From: Vagococcus hydrophili
GTDB taxonomy: Bacteria; Bacillota; Bacilli; Lactobacillales; Vagococcaceae
NCBI RefSeq assembly: GCF_011304195.1
Contig: NZ_CP049887.1
Coordinates: 2,976,001-3,040,000, forward strand
Reading direction: 5' to 3'
Length of the DNA: 64,000 bases
The position numbers and the translations under genes were made by a program. Of this stretch, positions 44,540-53,855 are shown in pieces (positions within the stretch are counted from its first letter, which is position 1; each line of letters begins with the position of its first letter). The notes under the pieces are model-generated. The model saw only the letters and a list, made by a program, of their open reading frames with translations. It did no database searches and was not told where the DNA came from.

Positions 44540-45080
44540 ATCTTGGAAAACATCGGAAATCGTACTGATGGCTTTATTCTCAGCACTAACTGTAGTAGGA
44601 ACCAGCATTAGAGTCCCTCTGCCCGCAATGGTAGGAAATCCTTTCATCCATTTTGGAATGCCTATTTTATGTTTAGCTGTATTAACATTGGGATTCTTTA
44701 AAGGCTCTCTAGCTGGGGGAATTGGTTTCGCTATTTTTGACTTTTTAAACGGCTTTGCTGCTGAAGCACCTTACTTTATTTTAGAAAGCTTTGTCGTAGG
44801 TGGCACCCTTGCTTTTTCATACTACCAACTGAAACGCTTTAAAGACAAAGTTTGGTTCATGCCAGTTATTATGATTTTTACAGCGATTGCTAAGTTGTTT
44901 ATGTCATTTATGAAAAATCTAGTCATTCAGTTAATGATGGGAAATAGTCTAGGCACATCAAGTTTTGCTAGTTTTACTACTCTTTATATTACTTTTATTA
45001 ATACGATTGCTGCGATTATTTTAGTGAGTTTGTTGTATCAACCGATTACTAAGATGGCGAATAGAGTGTTGAAAAAATAA
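44529..45080 (+). CDS. ECF transporter S-component, probably for vitamin B6
   Basis: 183 residues with six membrane helices and the ECF S-component pattern: LMALFSALTVVGTSIRVPLP, GNPFIHFGMPILCLAVL and GFFKGSLAGGIGFAIFDFLNG. It would capture a vitamin for the shared EcfAAT module, which is not in the window. It overlaps pdxK by 11 bp and so is co-translated; pyridoxal or pyridoxine is the inferred ligand. Confidence 0.85.
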   Translation: MNNKSWKTSEIVLMALFSALTVVGTSIRVPLPAMVGNPFIHFGMPILCLAVLTLGFFKGSLAGGIGFAIFDFLNGFAAEAPYFILESFVVGGTLAFSYYQLKRFKDKVWFMPVIMIFTAIAKLFMSFMKNLVIQLMMGNSLGTSSFASFTTLYITFINTIAAIILVSLLYQPITKMANRVLKK

Positions 45081-45126
45081 ACGAGATACAAGAAGTTTTT
45101 AAGCTTCTTGCAGCTCGTTTTTGTTT
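45079..45126. terminator. Bidirectional terminator after the B6 operon
   Basis: AAACGAG and CAAGAAG pair with CTTCTTG and CTCGTTT in one interrupted stem; TTTGTTTTT follows on the plus strand and TTTATTTTTT on the minus strand. It lies between converging genes. Confidence 0.85.
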
Positions 45127-47784
45127 TTATCTGTCTGCAATATCTTCTCTGAAAGATTCCATTTGAAGATTTAATGCTTCTAATGTATAACCATGGTCTA
45201 CATACCAAATGTAGTCTTCACGTTCTTGTTCTGTAATTTTCCCATCTACAAACGCTTGATTTATTTCATCATAGGCGGCATTTATACGTTCACTTGAAAT
45301 TTGAACCATTTCACGTTGAAGTTCAAAAATTTCACCCATCAATTCAGCTGATTCAATCTTCACTTCGTATTCAGCACACTCTTGTTCTGATAAATAACGA
45401 TAGCCTAAAATATTGTTTATAGCATTATCTTTATCACCGGTTGTAGCTGGTCTATGCGGATTTTGAAATTCATTGATTTCTTCAGCGTATTTAATCTCCA
45501 TCTCAACTTCTTCTAAGGTTTTACAGGTTGCTAATCGTATATCAAGTAGTTCTTCTTTAGAGTATTCAGGGTGGTTATAGTCAAAATTTGATAGTGAAAG
45601 GATATATTCTCTCGCATCGTTCTTCGCTTGTTCTAATATTCTCTCAGCTTCGATTTTATAAGCTTCTACCATTATTTTTTCAACTTCATCTAATGATGTT
45701 GCTCTATCTATTCTATTAGAAAAAACAGAATATTCTTCCTTTGTTAACATATCCATTATGGCTAACTCATCCTGTGCATCCTCCTTAGCTTGTCTCAACT
45801 CTACTGAAGCCATCCCACTATTAATATATCCTGCTTCACCTAACGCCAAATCAACTTCTTCTAAAGTTTTAGCCTCAGAAACTTCTTTTTTAAACATCTC
45901 TCGTTGATGTTCTGGCATGTTAGTCATCTCATCGATTTCTTTCATGGCATTTAGTTTAATCTTTTCAAATACTTCCTCTGGTGTTGTGACACTACCTTTT
46001 TGATTATTTTCTAGTTCCCACATATGTTCAAGACGTGTTTCGACTTCTTCAACTGAATCAGCCTCATCTATTAACCAGTTAAAATAAGATCTTTCTTCTG
46101 CTGTTATTGTTTCCATCACAGCAATTTCACGCTTAGCATTAAATTGCGCTCTCTTAATCGCATCAATGATTTGTCCTTCTTGACATTTTTGATTTAAATC
46201 TCTAGCTTCATCCAAAATATGGTCCACTTCTAAAACTGTTGTCGCATGTTCTACCATATAAGTATAAGTTGATTTCGCTTCTCCTGGTAGAAACTCCATG
46301 TTAGCAATTTCATTTTTTGCGTAATCTTGACGTTTTTTTAAGGCTGCTGCTGGGCTCTCTTCACCTTTTAAATCAGAAATTTTTGCTTCTAAGTCAGCGA
46401 CTTTTTTCTCTTGTTCTGCTACTTTTACTTCTAGAGCATCAATTTGTGTTTGAAGCTCTTTTTCTTTCGCTTCTGCTTGAGCTTTCACTTCTTCTAATTC
46501 TTTATTTGCCTCTTTGATAGCTGCTTCAAGTTCTTCAACTGTCATTGGTGTTTCTTGATTTTCTAATTCATTTAAGTGAGCAAGAGCTGCATCATATTCA
46601 GCTTGAGCCGTCGCTAATTCAGCTTCTAAACCAATAATTTCTTGATTCAGTTTTTCAATCATCATACTAAATTCTGCTAATTGTACCTGACACTCTTCAA
46701 CACTTTGTTGCCATTGTTCAGCATTTTCTTCTGGTGCTCCTTCACTTTGAAGAGTATCTAATTTCGATTGAATTTGAATCATTCGCTCTTCTAGTTGCGC
46801 TTTTTCAGCTTGTTTATTCGCTAAAGGAATTTCGATTTCAGCCTTTTTGTTATCAGCTTGATCGGCTGCTGCTTGTGCTGCTTCGATTTCTGAAGAAGAA
46901 CTACGGCCGGTCATTGACGCTAACTGTTCCTCTAAATTAGCAATTTTTAATTCTAATGCGGCAATTTTATCTTGATTTTCTTGTTGTGTTGAAGCTAAAT
47001 CCGCTTTTAATTTTTCTAATTCTGTTTGAAGTGCTTCAAGTTCTGTCTGCTCTTTTTTTAATTCAACTTCTAATTTTTTTAATGTCTCATCTTTTTCTAG
47101 GTTCGTTGGATCAACTGGTTTGACTGGTTTTGTAGGGTCAGTCGGTTTTGGTTTTTCCCCGTTACCGTTTCCTTCTGGTTTAACTCCTGGTTTTGTTTGG
47201 GTTGTTCCTTCTTCTTTAGGCTTAACACTTGTCCCGTTATTGCCACCAGTATTAATATTTGTTACCACGTTGCCTTTACTATCTGTTTTAACAGATTTAG
47301 CTGGTGTATCTGATGTTTGTCCTGCTACAGGTGCATTTGGATTATGCTTGGCATCATTTGAAACAACTTTGTCTCCAATCACTTTTCCACTTGGATCTTT
47401 AACTGTCACATGATTGCCGTCCCATGAAATTTCAGTTCCAACAGCCATGGTGTATTGGTCACCTTCTGAAAATCCGTTATCAAATAATAATTGCATTGGG
47501 TCTTTAATATTAATGGCTAATCCAATGTTATAGACGGTATCTCCTTCAATCATCTTAATCGATTTTTGACCTTCAGTAATACGTGATGAAATTTGTTCCA
47601 CGGTGTTCGGCGTCCAAGATTCCCCTTGAACTGAAGTTGCTTGAACAGCTGATCCGGCTAATAACAAGGTTCCAAATAACAACCCTTTTGCTACCCATTG
47701 TTTTTTACTTTTGTGCATTGTGACACGGTGCTTCGGCTCGTAAACACCTAAAATTTCTTTGATTCCACGTTGATTTGATTTCAT
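45127..47784 (-). CDS. Large coiled-coil surface protein with C-terminal helical repeats
   Basis: 885 residues. A long basic leader holds TMHKSKKQWVAKG before a hydrophobic core ending around AVQA, resembling the KxYKxGKxW secretion signal. A small LysM-like domain follows (about 70-140, DTVYNIGLAINIKDP), then a proline/lysine-rich linker and a charged coiled coil (about 230-480). The C-terminal half (about 485-885) has about seven degenerate repeats of 45-60 residues of the type A..EI..ME.L..EE...Y...V..A.TLEEVD.IL.EA. These look like three-helix GA or FIVAR-like modules. There is no LPXTG anchor. The start has GGGAG upstream. Probably a wall-associated adhesin or binding protein. Confidence 0.7.
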   Translation of the reverse strand: MKSNQRGIKEILGVYEPKHRVTMHKSKKQWVAKGLLFGTLLLAGSAVQATSVQGESWTPNTVEQISSRITEGQKSIKMIEGDTVYNIGLAINIKDPMQLLFDNGFSEGDQYTMAVGTEISWDGNHVTVKDPSGKVIGDKVVSNDAKHNPNAPVAGQTSDTPAKSVKTDSKGNVVTNINTGGNNGTSVKPKEEGTTQTKPGVKPEGNGNGEKPKPTDPTKPVKPVDPTNLEKDETLKKLEVELKKEQTELEALQTELEKLKADLASTQQENQDKIAALELKIANLEEQLASMTGRSSSSEIEAAQAAADQADNKKAEIEIPLANKQAEKAQLEERMIQIQSKLDTLQSEGAPEENAEQWQQSVEECQVQLAEFSMMIEKLNQEIIGLEAELATAQAEYDAALAHLNELENQETPMTVEELEAAIKEANKELEEVKAQAEAKEKELQTQIDALEVKVAEQEKKVADLEAKISDLKGEESPAAALKKRQDYAKNEIANMEFLPGEAKSTYTYMVEHATTVLEVDHILDEARDLNQKCQEGQIIDAIKRAQFNAKREIAVMETITAEERSYFNWLIDEADSVEEVETRLEHMWELENNQKGSVTTPEEVFEKIKLNAMKEIDEMTNMPEHQREMFKKEVSEAKTLEEVDLALGEAGYINSGMASVELRQAKEDAQDELAIMDMLTKEEYSVFSNRIDRATSLDEVEKIMVEAYKIEAERILEQAKNDAREYILSLSNFDYNHPEYSKEELLDIRLATCKTLEEVEMEIKYAEEINEFQNPHRPATTGDKDNAINNILGYRYLSEQECAEYEVKIESAELMGEIFELQREMVQISSERINAAYDEINQAFVDGKITEQEREDYIWYVDHGYTLEALNLQMESFREDIADR

Positions 47785-47966
47785 TAATTAAAACGCTCCC
47801 TTACATATTTTCACAGTCTTATTCTAAAAGACATGTATATTAATGTTATCACAAAGCCACTCTCCAAATAACATCCCTTAATTTTAACTAAGGAAACTAT
47901 CATATAAATTTTAAGTTCACTATAATTGACAAAAATGAACAGTTATTTTTAATACGTAGATACAAA

Positions 47967-48000
47967 AAAAGAAGCGTCACAACAAGGTTTCGCTTCTTTT
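47967..48000 (-). terminator. Terminator of the DUF4097 operon
   Basis: AAAAGAAGCG pairs with CGCTTCTTTT, and seven Ts follow on the minus strand. The rest of 47785-48066 is the promoter region of the coiled-coil protein gene and shows nothing else. Confidence 0.8.
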
Positions 48001-48066
48001 ATCGCTTTTATATTTTATTAATACCTTTAGAAAAATTTTATAAATAGTGATATTCTGACGAGATTT

Positions 48067-49131
48067 TTACTCACCCTTAACATTAATATTCGCATTCGTC
48101 GTCTGTAGGTTCATATCAAGAGTCACAGCTGAATAATCATATGACTCAGTTTTAGCATTCAGATACCCTTTATCTCTAGCAGAAACTTTCAAGTCAATCG
48201 AATCGGTATAAATACAACCTCGTTTGGTGCTGGCATTCATTTTAAACGGTAACTCCATCATCTCAGGAAGAAAAATATCAATATTGGCATTGGTTGTTTT
48301 TCCCTCCACTTCAAATTGAGTCTGCTCATTCATTAAATTTAAACTCGCCAAATCCAACCAAATTTTGGCATTCTTTGTTTGTAAATTACACTTTGTAATC
48401 TGACTGTCGTGAAGAGCTATTTCGGCATTCGTTGTCACAAACTCCCCAACTTCTGCTTTTACATTTTTAACGTTAATTTTTGCATTGGTCGTCGATAATT
48501 CACACTTTGTTGCCACCACTTGACGCATATCAATATGGGCATTTTTTGTCACTGCCACTAAATTATCACTTTGACATTGACTAAGATTGATATGGGCATT
48601 TTTGGTTAAAGTAGTCATTCTCTTTGCAATGGCCCCAGACACATCCACTGTTGCATTACTATTTTCAAGATACAAGTTCATCAAAACAACTTCAGGAACC
48701 CAAACATCAAAACCTAAATATTTCACCCCGTGAACATTGTAATTTAATACATAATTCCCGTCATTTTCCTCAAAATTAATCATTGGATCTCCGTTTCGAA
48801 CTGCTTTGTACCAACCTTCAATCTCAATGTTATTCCCTGTGTGGGTTCGAAGAGAGACTTTACTATTTTTCCCCAGTAACTTTAAGGATTGAATACTTTC
48901 GGCATGAACTTCTGCTGAAACGGAAAAAGATTGATGACCATTCGTAAAGAAATCCAGTGGTGCTTCTGGAATCGTCACACGAATGGGTTCTCTTGGAATT
49001 GTGATTTCTTTTTCTTGTTCTTTCTCTTTTTCAGCTCCAATTAACTCTAATAAATCAAGAGCCTCACTCTGATTAATCGTACCCTCTTCTAACATTTTCA
49101 GTACCTTTAATTTTTGCTCCTGTTTATTCAT
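48067..49131 (-). CDS. DUF4097 beta-helical protein with SHOCT-like N-terminus
   Basis: 354 residues. The first 40 (KVLKMLEEGTINQSEALDLL) are the short SHOCT-like helix pair seen in YvlB and LiaX. The rest is a DUF4097 adhesin-like beta-helix with recurring TTNAKINV, TKNAHINL, TTNANIDI strands. Without a signal peptide, export would be unconventional, as for enterococcal LiaX, a daptomycin-response protein; this one is shorter. The ATG at 49131 has AGGAGG six bases upstream, overlapping the end of the regulator gene. Confidence 0.8.
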   Translation of the reverse strand: MNKQEQKLKVLKMLEEGTINQSEALDLLELIGAEKEKEQEKEITIPREPIRVTIPEAPLDFFTNGHQSFSVSAEVHAESIQSLKLLGKNSKVSLRTHTGNNIEIEGWYKAVRNGDPMINFEENDGNYVLNYNVHGVKYLGFDVWVPEVVLMNLYLENSNATVDVSGAIAKRMTTLTKNAHINLSQCQSDNLVAVTKNAHIDMRQVVATKCELSTTNAKINVKNVKAEVGEFVTTNAEIALHDSQITKCNLQTKNAKIWLDLASLNLMNEQTQFEVEGKTTNANIDIFLPEMMELPFKMNASTKRGCIYTDSIDLKVSARDKGYLNAKTESYDYSAVTLDMNLQTTNANINVKGE

Positions 49132-49132
49132 G

Positions 49133-49870
49133 TTAATCCTCCTCATATTTTATTAATTCTTCTCGTTGGCTTTCTGTAAAAAAAGTTAAATAATTATCTA
49201 AAACTGACATTGGTATCGTCTTTAATTTCACACATTGGACTAGCCACTCTTTCTGGCTGTAATTTAGAAATGGAAACAGCTCTTCTAAAAAATCTCTTGC
49301 TTGGTCTCTAATTGTTCCCTCTAATACTTTTGTTCGAATCAAGCGACTCATCATGGGAATAATACTTTCAAGGGCCAAGTAACGCTGATTTTCTAGTAGT
49401 TCCATCACCATTTTTTCCTTCTGCTTTGAGGATAAATAATAATAAAAATCCTCAATCATCCCATCTGAATAGGGTGAATCAATGATTGCTGAAACCACTT
49501 GTTCTTTTTGTCTATCTGTCAAAAGCATAAAAAAGTCAAAGCTCATCGTTAACTCACTAATTTGAGTCACACTGTCTAGTTCTAAAATCACTTGTGATAC
49601 AATCTCATCCTCAATCAAACCATGTGACATTTGATTCAGTGTTTCAATTGGTGATACTACTAACTCCGCTTCTTCTGCCCATAAATCAGAAATTGAGATT
49701 TGAAACAATCTCGCTATTTGTGGAACTAAGGAAATATCAGGTAATGAATCTCCCCGCTCCCACTTGGAAACAGCTTGAGGCGTAACAAACAGTGCCTGAG
49801 CCATCTCTTGTTGCGTCATTTTCTTTTCCTTACGGTATTTCTTTAAATTAAAACTAATTGTCGACTTCAT
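49133..49870 (-). CDS. XRE-family regulator paired with DUF4097 gene
   Basis: 245 residues. The N-terminal HTH LKKYRKEKKMTQQEMAQALF with VTPQAVSKWERGDSLPDI binds DNA; the C-terminal 170 residues form a helical domain with no recognised ligand site. The ATG at 49870 follows AAGGAG. It ends one base before the DUF4097 start codon, so the pair is translationally coupled. It probably controls an envelope-stress response, inferred from its partner. Confidence 0.85.
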   Translation of the reverse strand: MKSTISFNLKKYRKEKKMTQQEMAQALFVTPQAVSKWERGDSLPDISLVPQIARLFQISISDLWAEEAELVVSPIETLNQMSHGLIEDEIVSQVILELDSVTQISELTMSFDFFMLLTDRQKEQVVSAIIDSPYSDGMIEDFYYYLSSKQKEKMVMELLENQRYLALESIIPMMSRLIRTKVLEGTIRDQARDFLEELFPFLNYSQKEWLVQCVKLKTIPMSVLDNYLTFFTESQREELIKYEED

Positions 49871-49966
49871 CGGCACTCCTTTCGCAAACCCAACTGTTAA
49901 TACATAAATCATAGCAAGATTTTAACTTTCTCACAATCAACTAATGGTTGAAAAGCATTTTTAGAT

Positions 49967-50042
49967 ATACGACAAATCAAAAAATTTGCGCCAACTTCAT
50001 GGAAAACTTCCAAGTTGGCGCAAATTTATAGATTTGTCGTAT
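49967..50042. repeat. 76-bp long palindrome (two nested stems)
   Basis: Outer arms ATACGACAAATC (49967-49978) and GATTTGTCGTAT (50031-50042) enclose inner arms AAATTTGCGCCAACTT (49982-49997) and AAGTTGGCGCAAATTT (50012-50027). The inner stem followed by TTTTTT on the minus strand can terminate the gene ending at 50070. The extra perfect outer arms are more than a terminator needs and suggest a small mobile hairpin element. Confidence 0.75.
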
Positions 50043-50069
50043 GTTGAATTTTAAAATAATAAACTAACT

Positions 50070-51311
50070 CTATTGCTTCGCTGAACCATTTCCATGTCCA
50101 GGGCTATAGTTTGCTGCTTCTTCAGTCGTAATCAGACTAAAATTCCCTGGATTTTTAACTTGTCCATAAGTTTTTCCACTGGCAGCTTTTAAGAATTTCT
50201 TCCCAGGTGGCGCTTGATACCATTCACCAACTAATGTCGGACCTGCTGATGCTTCCTCTGCCTTTTTCTGGGCTTCGGCATCTTTACGAGCTTGCTCTCT
50301 GGCTTCTGCTTCCGCTTTTTTCTTCGCTTCAGCAATTCTGCCATCACTTGCTGTTTTTATTGTATCGTGGTCAGATTTTTGCGTAGTATATTTACTTCCT
50401 AAGTCACCCGGTTGATACTCTTTCAAATCCAGTGAAGACTTCATAACTGAAACTTGACCTTTTAATTTGTCCGTTTCTTCTTTGTTCAATGAACCTTCTG
50501 CTAGTAATTTTTCTGAGGATGTTAGTAACTCACGCGTCTTACTTTCATTATCTTTAAAATCTGTCTCTGTATTTTTTTGTTTTGATTCTAATTTTGTTAC
50601 TAATTCTTTTGAATCAGTCTGTCTTTGTTCAATTTTTTCTAAATTATCCGCATCTTTAAAGAATTGACTATTATCTTTGCTGTCTTTTTCTAAAGATTTT
50701 TTGTCCTCATCATTTAGGTACTTTTTCTTACCTAAATCTTCTGAACGTTTATTCACTTCTTTTAAATCATCGGATATTTTTTTAGTTGTCGTTTGATTTT
50801 CAGATAAGCGAGCCATTAACTCATCTGAATTTTTAGCAACATCACGAATCGGTTTTACTTTATCCATTGCGGTAATCTTTGACACTTCTGAAGTTATTTT
50901 TTCAGCATCTTTTGTGTCTTTATCTAAAACAAAAACTTCCTTACTCTTCTTATCTAAGTCTGAACTCGTTTTTTGAAGAGTTTTTAATTCATCTTTCGCA
51001 ACTTTCGCTTCTTTGACTTCTAAATTTTTCTGCACCTCTGATAAGGTTGCTTGTTCTTGATCGATTATATCTTCTAACTTGTCTTTTGTTTTAGTCTCTT
51101 TTGCTTCCTTGAAACTTTGTAAATCAGCTGCTAATTTATCTTTATCTCCTGTAGAGATAAATTCTGAATCTTGAGCTTTTTTTATTAAAGTAGCTTGTTC
51201 ATTTTGTTTATCATAAATCTTTTGATAACTCTCACTAGTTACCGAAGTAGCGACCGCACCAGCTGTTGTAAAAGCTAAAACAATCCCCAATAATGTTTGT
51301 TTTATTCTCAT
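50070..51311 (-). CDS. Secreted coiled-coil protein
   Basis: 413 residues with a signal peptide (MRIKQTLLGIVLAFTTAGAVA). The body of lysine/glutamate/aspartate-rich helices (about 30-350) is predicted to be coiled coil, and the C-terminal 55-residue domain includes GEWYQAPPGKKFLKAASGKT. No anchor motif is present. The function is not recognised. A cell-wall or matrix protein is a guess from composition. It is followed by a membrane-protein gene upstream in the same operon. Confidence 0.7.
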   Translation of the reverse strand: MRIKQTLLGIVLAFTTAGAVATSVTSESYQKIYDKQNEQATLIKKAQDSEFISTGDKDKLAADLQSFKEAKETKTKDKLEDIIDQEQATLSEVQKNLEVKEAKVAKDELKTLQKTSSDLDKKSKEVFVLDKDTKDAEKITSEVSKITAMDKVKPIRDVAKNSDELMARLSENQTTTKKISDDLKEVNKRSEDLGKKKYLNDEDKKSLEKDSKDNSQFFKDADNLEKIEQRQTDSKELVTKLESKQKNTETDFKDNESKTRELLTSSEKLLAEGSLNKEETDKLKGQVSVMKSSLDLKEYQPGDLGSKYTTQKSDHDTIKTASDGRIAEAKKKAEAEAREQARKDAEAQKKAEEASAGPTLVGEWYQAPPGKKFLKAASGKTYGQVKNPGNFSLITTEEAANYSPGHGNGSAKQ

Positions 51312-51341
51312 TTTATTTTACGAACTCCTTTACCTGTTCTC

Positions 51342-51755
51342 TTAATTTTGGGCCAATGTCACATATAACTCTTCAATATCTGACACTCTCTTTGTAATTT
51401 TCTTACCACGAGCTTTCAGATCGATTTTTAATTGTTTTTCATTGTCCTTATATGATTGAGACAGTTGATAGTCCATAAAAAAAAGAAACTCTTTATCTTT
51501 ATGCAACGTCGATTTCTCGCGCTTCACAAAATGACACACGTGATCGTAATTTTTACTGATAACATTCTTTTTCAAGGCATAAAAAATAACCAATCCCATT
51601 CCAATCATAAAAACAATCAACGGATTGATTCGAACGATATCAAGCATCACAAAAATACTCGCTACAACTATGAGCGAGATTGATAAAATCAATGTATTCT
51701 TCTCATGCTTCTTTTGCTTTTGGTACAACGTTACTATTTGTTGAAACTCCTCCAT
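51342..51755 (-). CDS. Small two-helix membrane protein
   Basis: 137 residues: a short cytoplasmic N-terminus, two membrane helices (about 24-42 and 44-62: TLILSISLIVVASIFVMLDI and PLIVFMIGMGLVIFYAL) and a basic C-terminal tail of about 75 residues. It is not recognised. It precedes the secreted coiled-coil gene by 30 bases and probably shares a transcript. Confidence 0.65.
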   Translation of the reverse strand: MEEFQQIVTLYQKQKKHEKNTLILSISLIVVASIFVMLDIVRINPLIVFMIGMGLVIFYALKKNVISKNYDHVCHFVKREKSTLHKDKEFLFFMDYQLSQSYKDNEKQLKIDLKARGKKITKRVSDIEELYVTLAQN

Positions 51756-51820
51756 TTTAACTCCCCTAACAATAGTTATTTTACATTTATCATAGCGGTT
51801 TGAAAGGGGAATGGCAAGGA

Positions 51821-53046
51821 TTACTGACTTTCAATCGATGTCTTTTGAATCAGCTTAAATGTATTACGACCTAGAAAAGCGATAACTACTGTAAAAATAG
51901 TTATAAAGACACAAAGCATTGCGGTGGTTACAGGCGTTAAGATGTTACCGATTGAACCAAATAAGACTTGTCCAGCAGGTATGGCTAAGGTTGAAATGAT
52001 CATCACAAAAGACATCACACGACCTAATAATTTTTGTTCTGTTACTAGCTGAATATATACAACTAATTGAATCGAAATCATTGTTACAAGTGCAAGAATC
52101 ACAGTCACTAGAGAAACCATTACTAAAAAAGCATGATTGTTTTTTTCTAAATAATAATAAGGAATAACTAATCCTGCAAACAATACCGCCACAGCATTCA
52201 ATAATTTCACTAGACTAATCTTCAGCAACTGTTTTCCAAATACACTATAGAGAACCGCCCCCACCAAACCACCAATGGCAAAGGTTGTATTCATCATCCC
52301 AAACTGGTTATCACTAATTCCCATTTGTAGCCTAGCAAGGTACGGCACCAAGACTTGAATAAAAGAAGTCATTAAAAAATTTAATAAAAAAGCAATCAGA
52401 CAAACCTGTACGACTACCTGATTTTGTTTAAGAAACCTAGCAACCTCTTTCGAATCATGTTTCACTACTTCAAGAATACGCCCTTGATAACTTAACTCCT
52501 GATTTTTTTCTATTTTTAAAGCTGCTTCACAAATAATTGCTAACAAGTAACAAAAAATACTCACGTAAAACACATTAGAAATAGCCTCAAAATTATAAAG
52601 AATCGCCCCATAATCGGAGCAATAATATTGCCGATGATCCCCACAGAACTCACCGCACCATTCGCTTGAGGGATTTCATCTTTTTGACAAACTAACGGAA
52701 TCGTAGATTGAACAACTGGCGTCTCAAATGCTGAAACCAATCCCAAAATCACTAAAATAATTCCAATTGGCAAGATGGGGTCTTGAACCTTACTAGCTAA
52801 AATTAAGCCCACCGTTAGAATCCCATAAGAAATATCCATGATTAATAACAACATTTTCTTTGGTAATCGATCTGCTAAGATCCCGCAAATGGGTAAACAG
52901 ATTAATTTACCTACGATTGCCATTGATGCAATCACACTAAATGTTAAAGCAGACTTTGTTAAATCTAAAACATATAAAGCAATTGCAAACTGTATCATCC
53001 CTGTTCCTAAAACTGAAAATAATTGACTACCTAATAATAATTTCAT
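51821..53046 (-). pseudogene. MFS drug exporter, frameshifted
   Basis: Two overlapping reading frames together encode one MFS transporter of the macrolide-efflux/enterobactin-exporter type. The first (52561-53046) has SQLFSVLGTGMIQFAIALYV and GKLICLPICGILADRLPKK and goes out of frame after IIAPIMG. The second (51821-52573) continues the expected sequence. Adding one G to the GGGG run (plus-strand CCCC, 52606-52609) would restore the reading APIMGAILYNFEAISNVFYV. Sequencing error in a homopolymer cannot be excluded. It lies beside a TetR gene with which it shares operators. Confidence 0.85.
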
Positions 53047-53086
53047 ATTATATTTTTCTATAAATTGACCCTCTATCTTTCCTATT

Positions 53087-53109
53087 TTTACCTACTAACG
53101 GTATGTTAA
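53087..53109. promoter_or_regulatory. Degenerate TetR operator before the exporter
   Basis: TTTACCTAC-TAACG-GTATGTTAA matches the palindrome at 53144 with two changes in the left arm. It is 41 bp upstream of the exporter start. Confidence 0.5.
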
Positions 53110-53143
53110 ATTCAAAAAAACAACTTCGAGATAGCGTCTCCTT

Positions 53144-53166
53144 TTAACATACTATCGGTATGTTAA
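53144..53166. promoter_or_regulatory. Perfect TetR operator palindrome
   Basis: TTAACATAC and GTATGTTAA flank TATCG. Nine-base perfect arms lie between the tetR and exporter genes, 26 bp past the end of tetR. Related copies flank at 53087 and before tetR at 53833. Confidence 0.75.
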
Positions 53167-53191
53167 GCGCCAAAAAAAAATAGCAGGTACA

Positions 53192-53812
53192 CTATTCATT
53201 TTTTAATTTTCTAAACAATAACTTGGTTTCCTCTAAAATCTCATCATCAATCAAAGGAACACCTAAACCTTCAAACATTTTTTTACAGAATAACATTTTT
53301 CGGTTTAACTCCTCTTCAGACAAAATAGCAAAACGAAATCCAATCCATAAGTTCAAAGTCAACATCATCAATTCAGTGATTTCTTCAGGAAAATCAGTTT
53401 TGATTGAACCATCCTCCACACCAGCATCCACAATTTTTTTAAGTTCTGGCACAATCTCATCAAAAATCATTAAATACTGCTCCCCTAAAATTCGAGGGCT
53501 TCTTAAGGTCACCGTGGCCGAATAACCAATCGCCTGCTTATCAAAATCTTCAAAAGAAGACTTGATTCCATTTTGAAGTTTCTCAAAACCCGTTTCACCA
53601 TCAAACTTCAAACTAGAACTGGACGCCATTATTGTCTCAAAAATTTCAAATTTTGATGAAAAATGATGGTAAATCACACCCTTCGTCATGCCACCCAATC
53701 CATCAATAATATCTTGAATTGACGTATCATCATAACCTTTTTCAAGAAAAAGTTCCCGTGAGACATCCAATATCTTTTGTCGTGTTCGCTCTGGATTCCG
53801 CTCTCTCGCCAT
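53192..53812 (-). CDS. TetR-family repressor
   Basis: 206-residue regulator with N-terminal HTH (RQKILDVSRELFLEKGYDDT, then MTKGVIYHHFSSKFEIF) and a ligand-binding C-terminal domain. It is likely to repress itself and the adjacent exporter, as the same TTAACATAC...GTATGTTAA site stands before both genes. With the exporter frameshifted, the regulator may have no working target here. Confidence 0.9.
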   Translation of the reverse strand: MARERNPERTRQKILDVSRELFLEKGYDDTSIQDIIDGLGGMTKGVIYHHFSSKFEIFETIMASSSSLKFDGETGFEKLQNGIKSSFEDFDKQAIGYSATVTLRSPRILGEQYLMIFDEIVPELKKIVDAGVEDGSIKTDFPEEITELMMLTLNLWIGFRFAILSEEELNRKMLFCKKMFEGLGVPLIDDEILEETKLLFRKLKNE

Positions 53813-53832
53813 GATTGACCTGCCTTTCTAAT

Positions 53833-53855
53833 TTAACATACTGTTGGTATTTAAA
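53833..53855. promoter_or_regulatory. TetR operator before tetR
   Basis: TTAACATAC-TGTTG-GTATTTAAA, one mismatch from the site at 53144, 21 bp upstream of the tetR start. This fits autoregulation. Confidence 0.65.

Noticed and set aside
46317-47413. Several plus-strand ORFs over the coiled-coil protein
   Set aside because: Leucine-rich or proline-rich antisense shadows of the repetitive coding strand, without ribosome sites.
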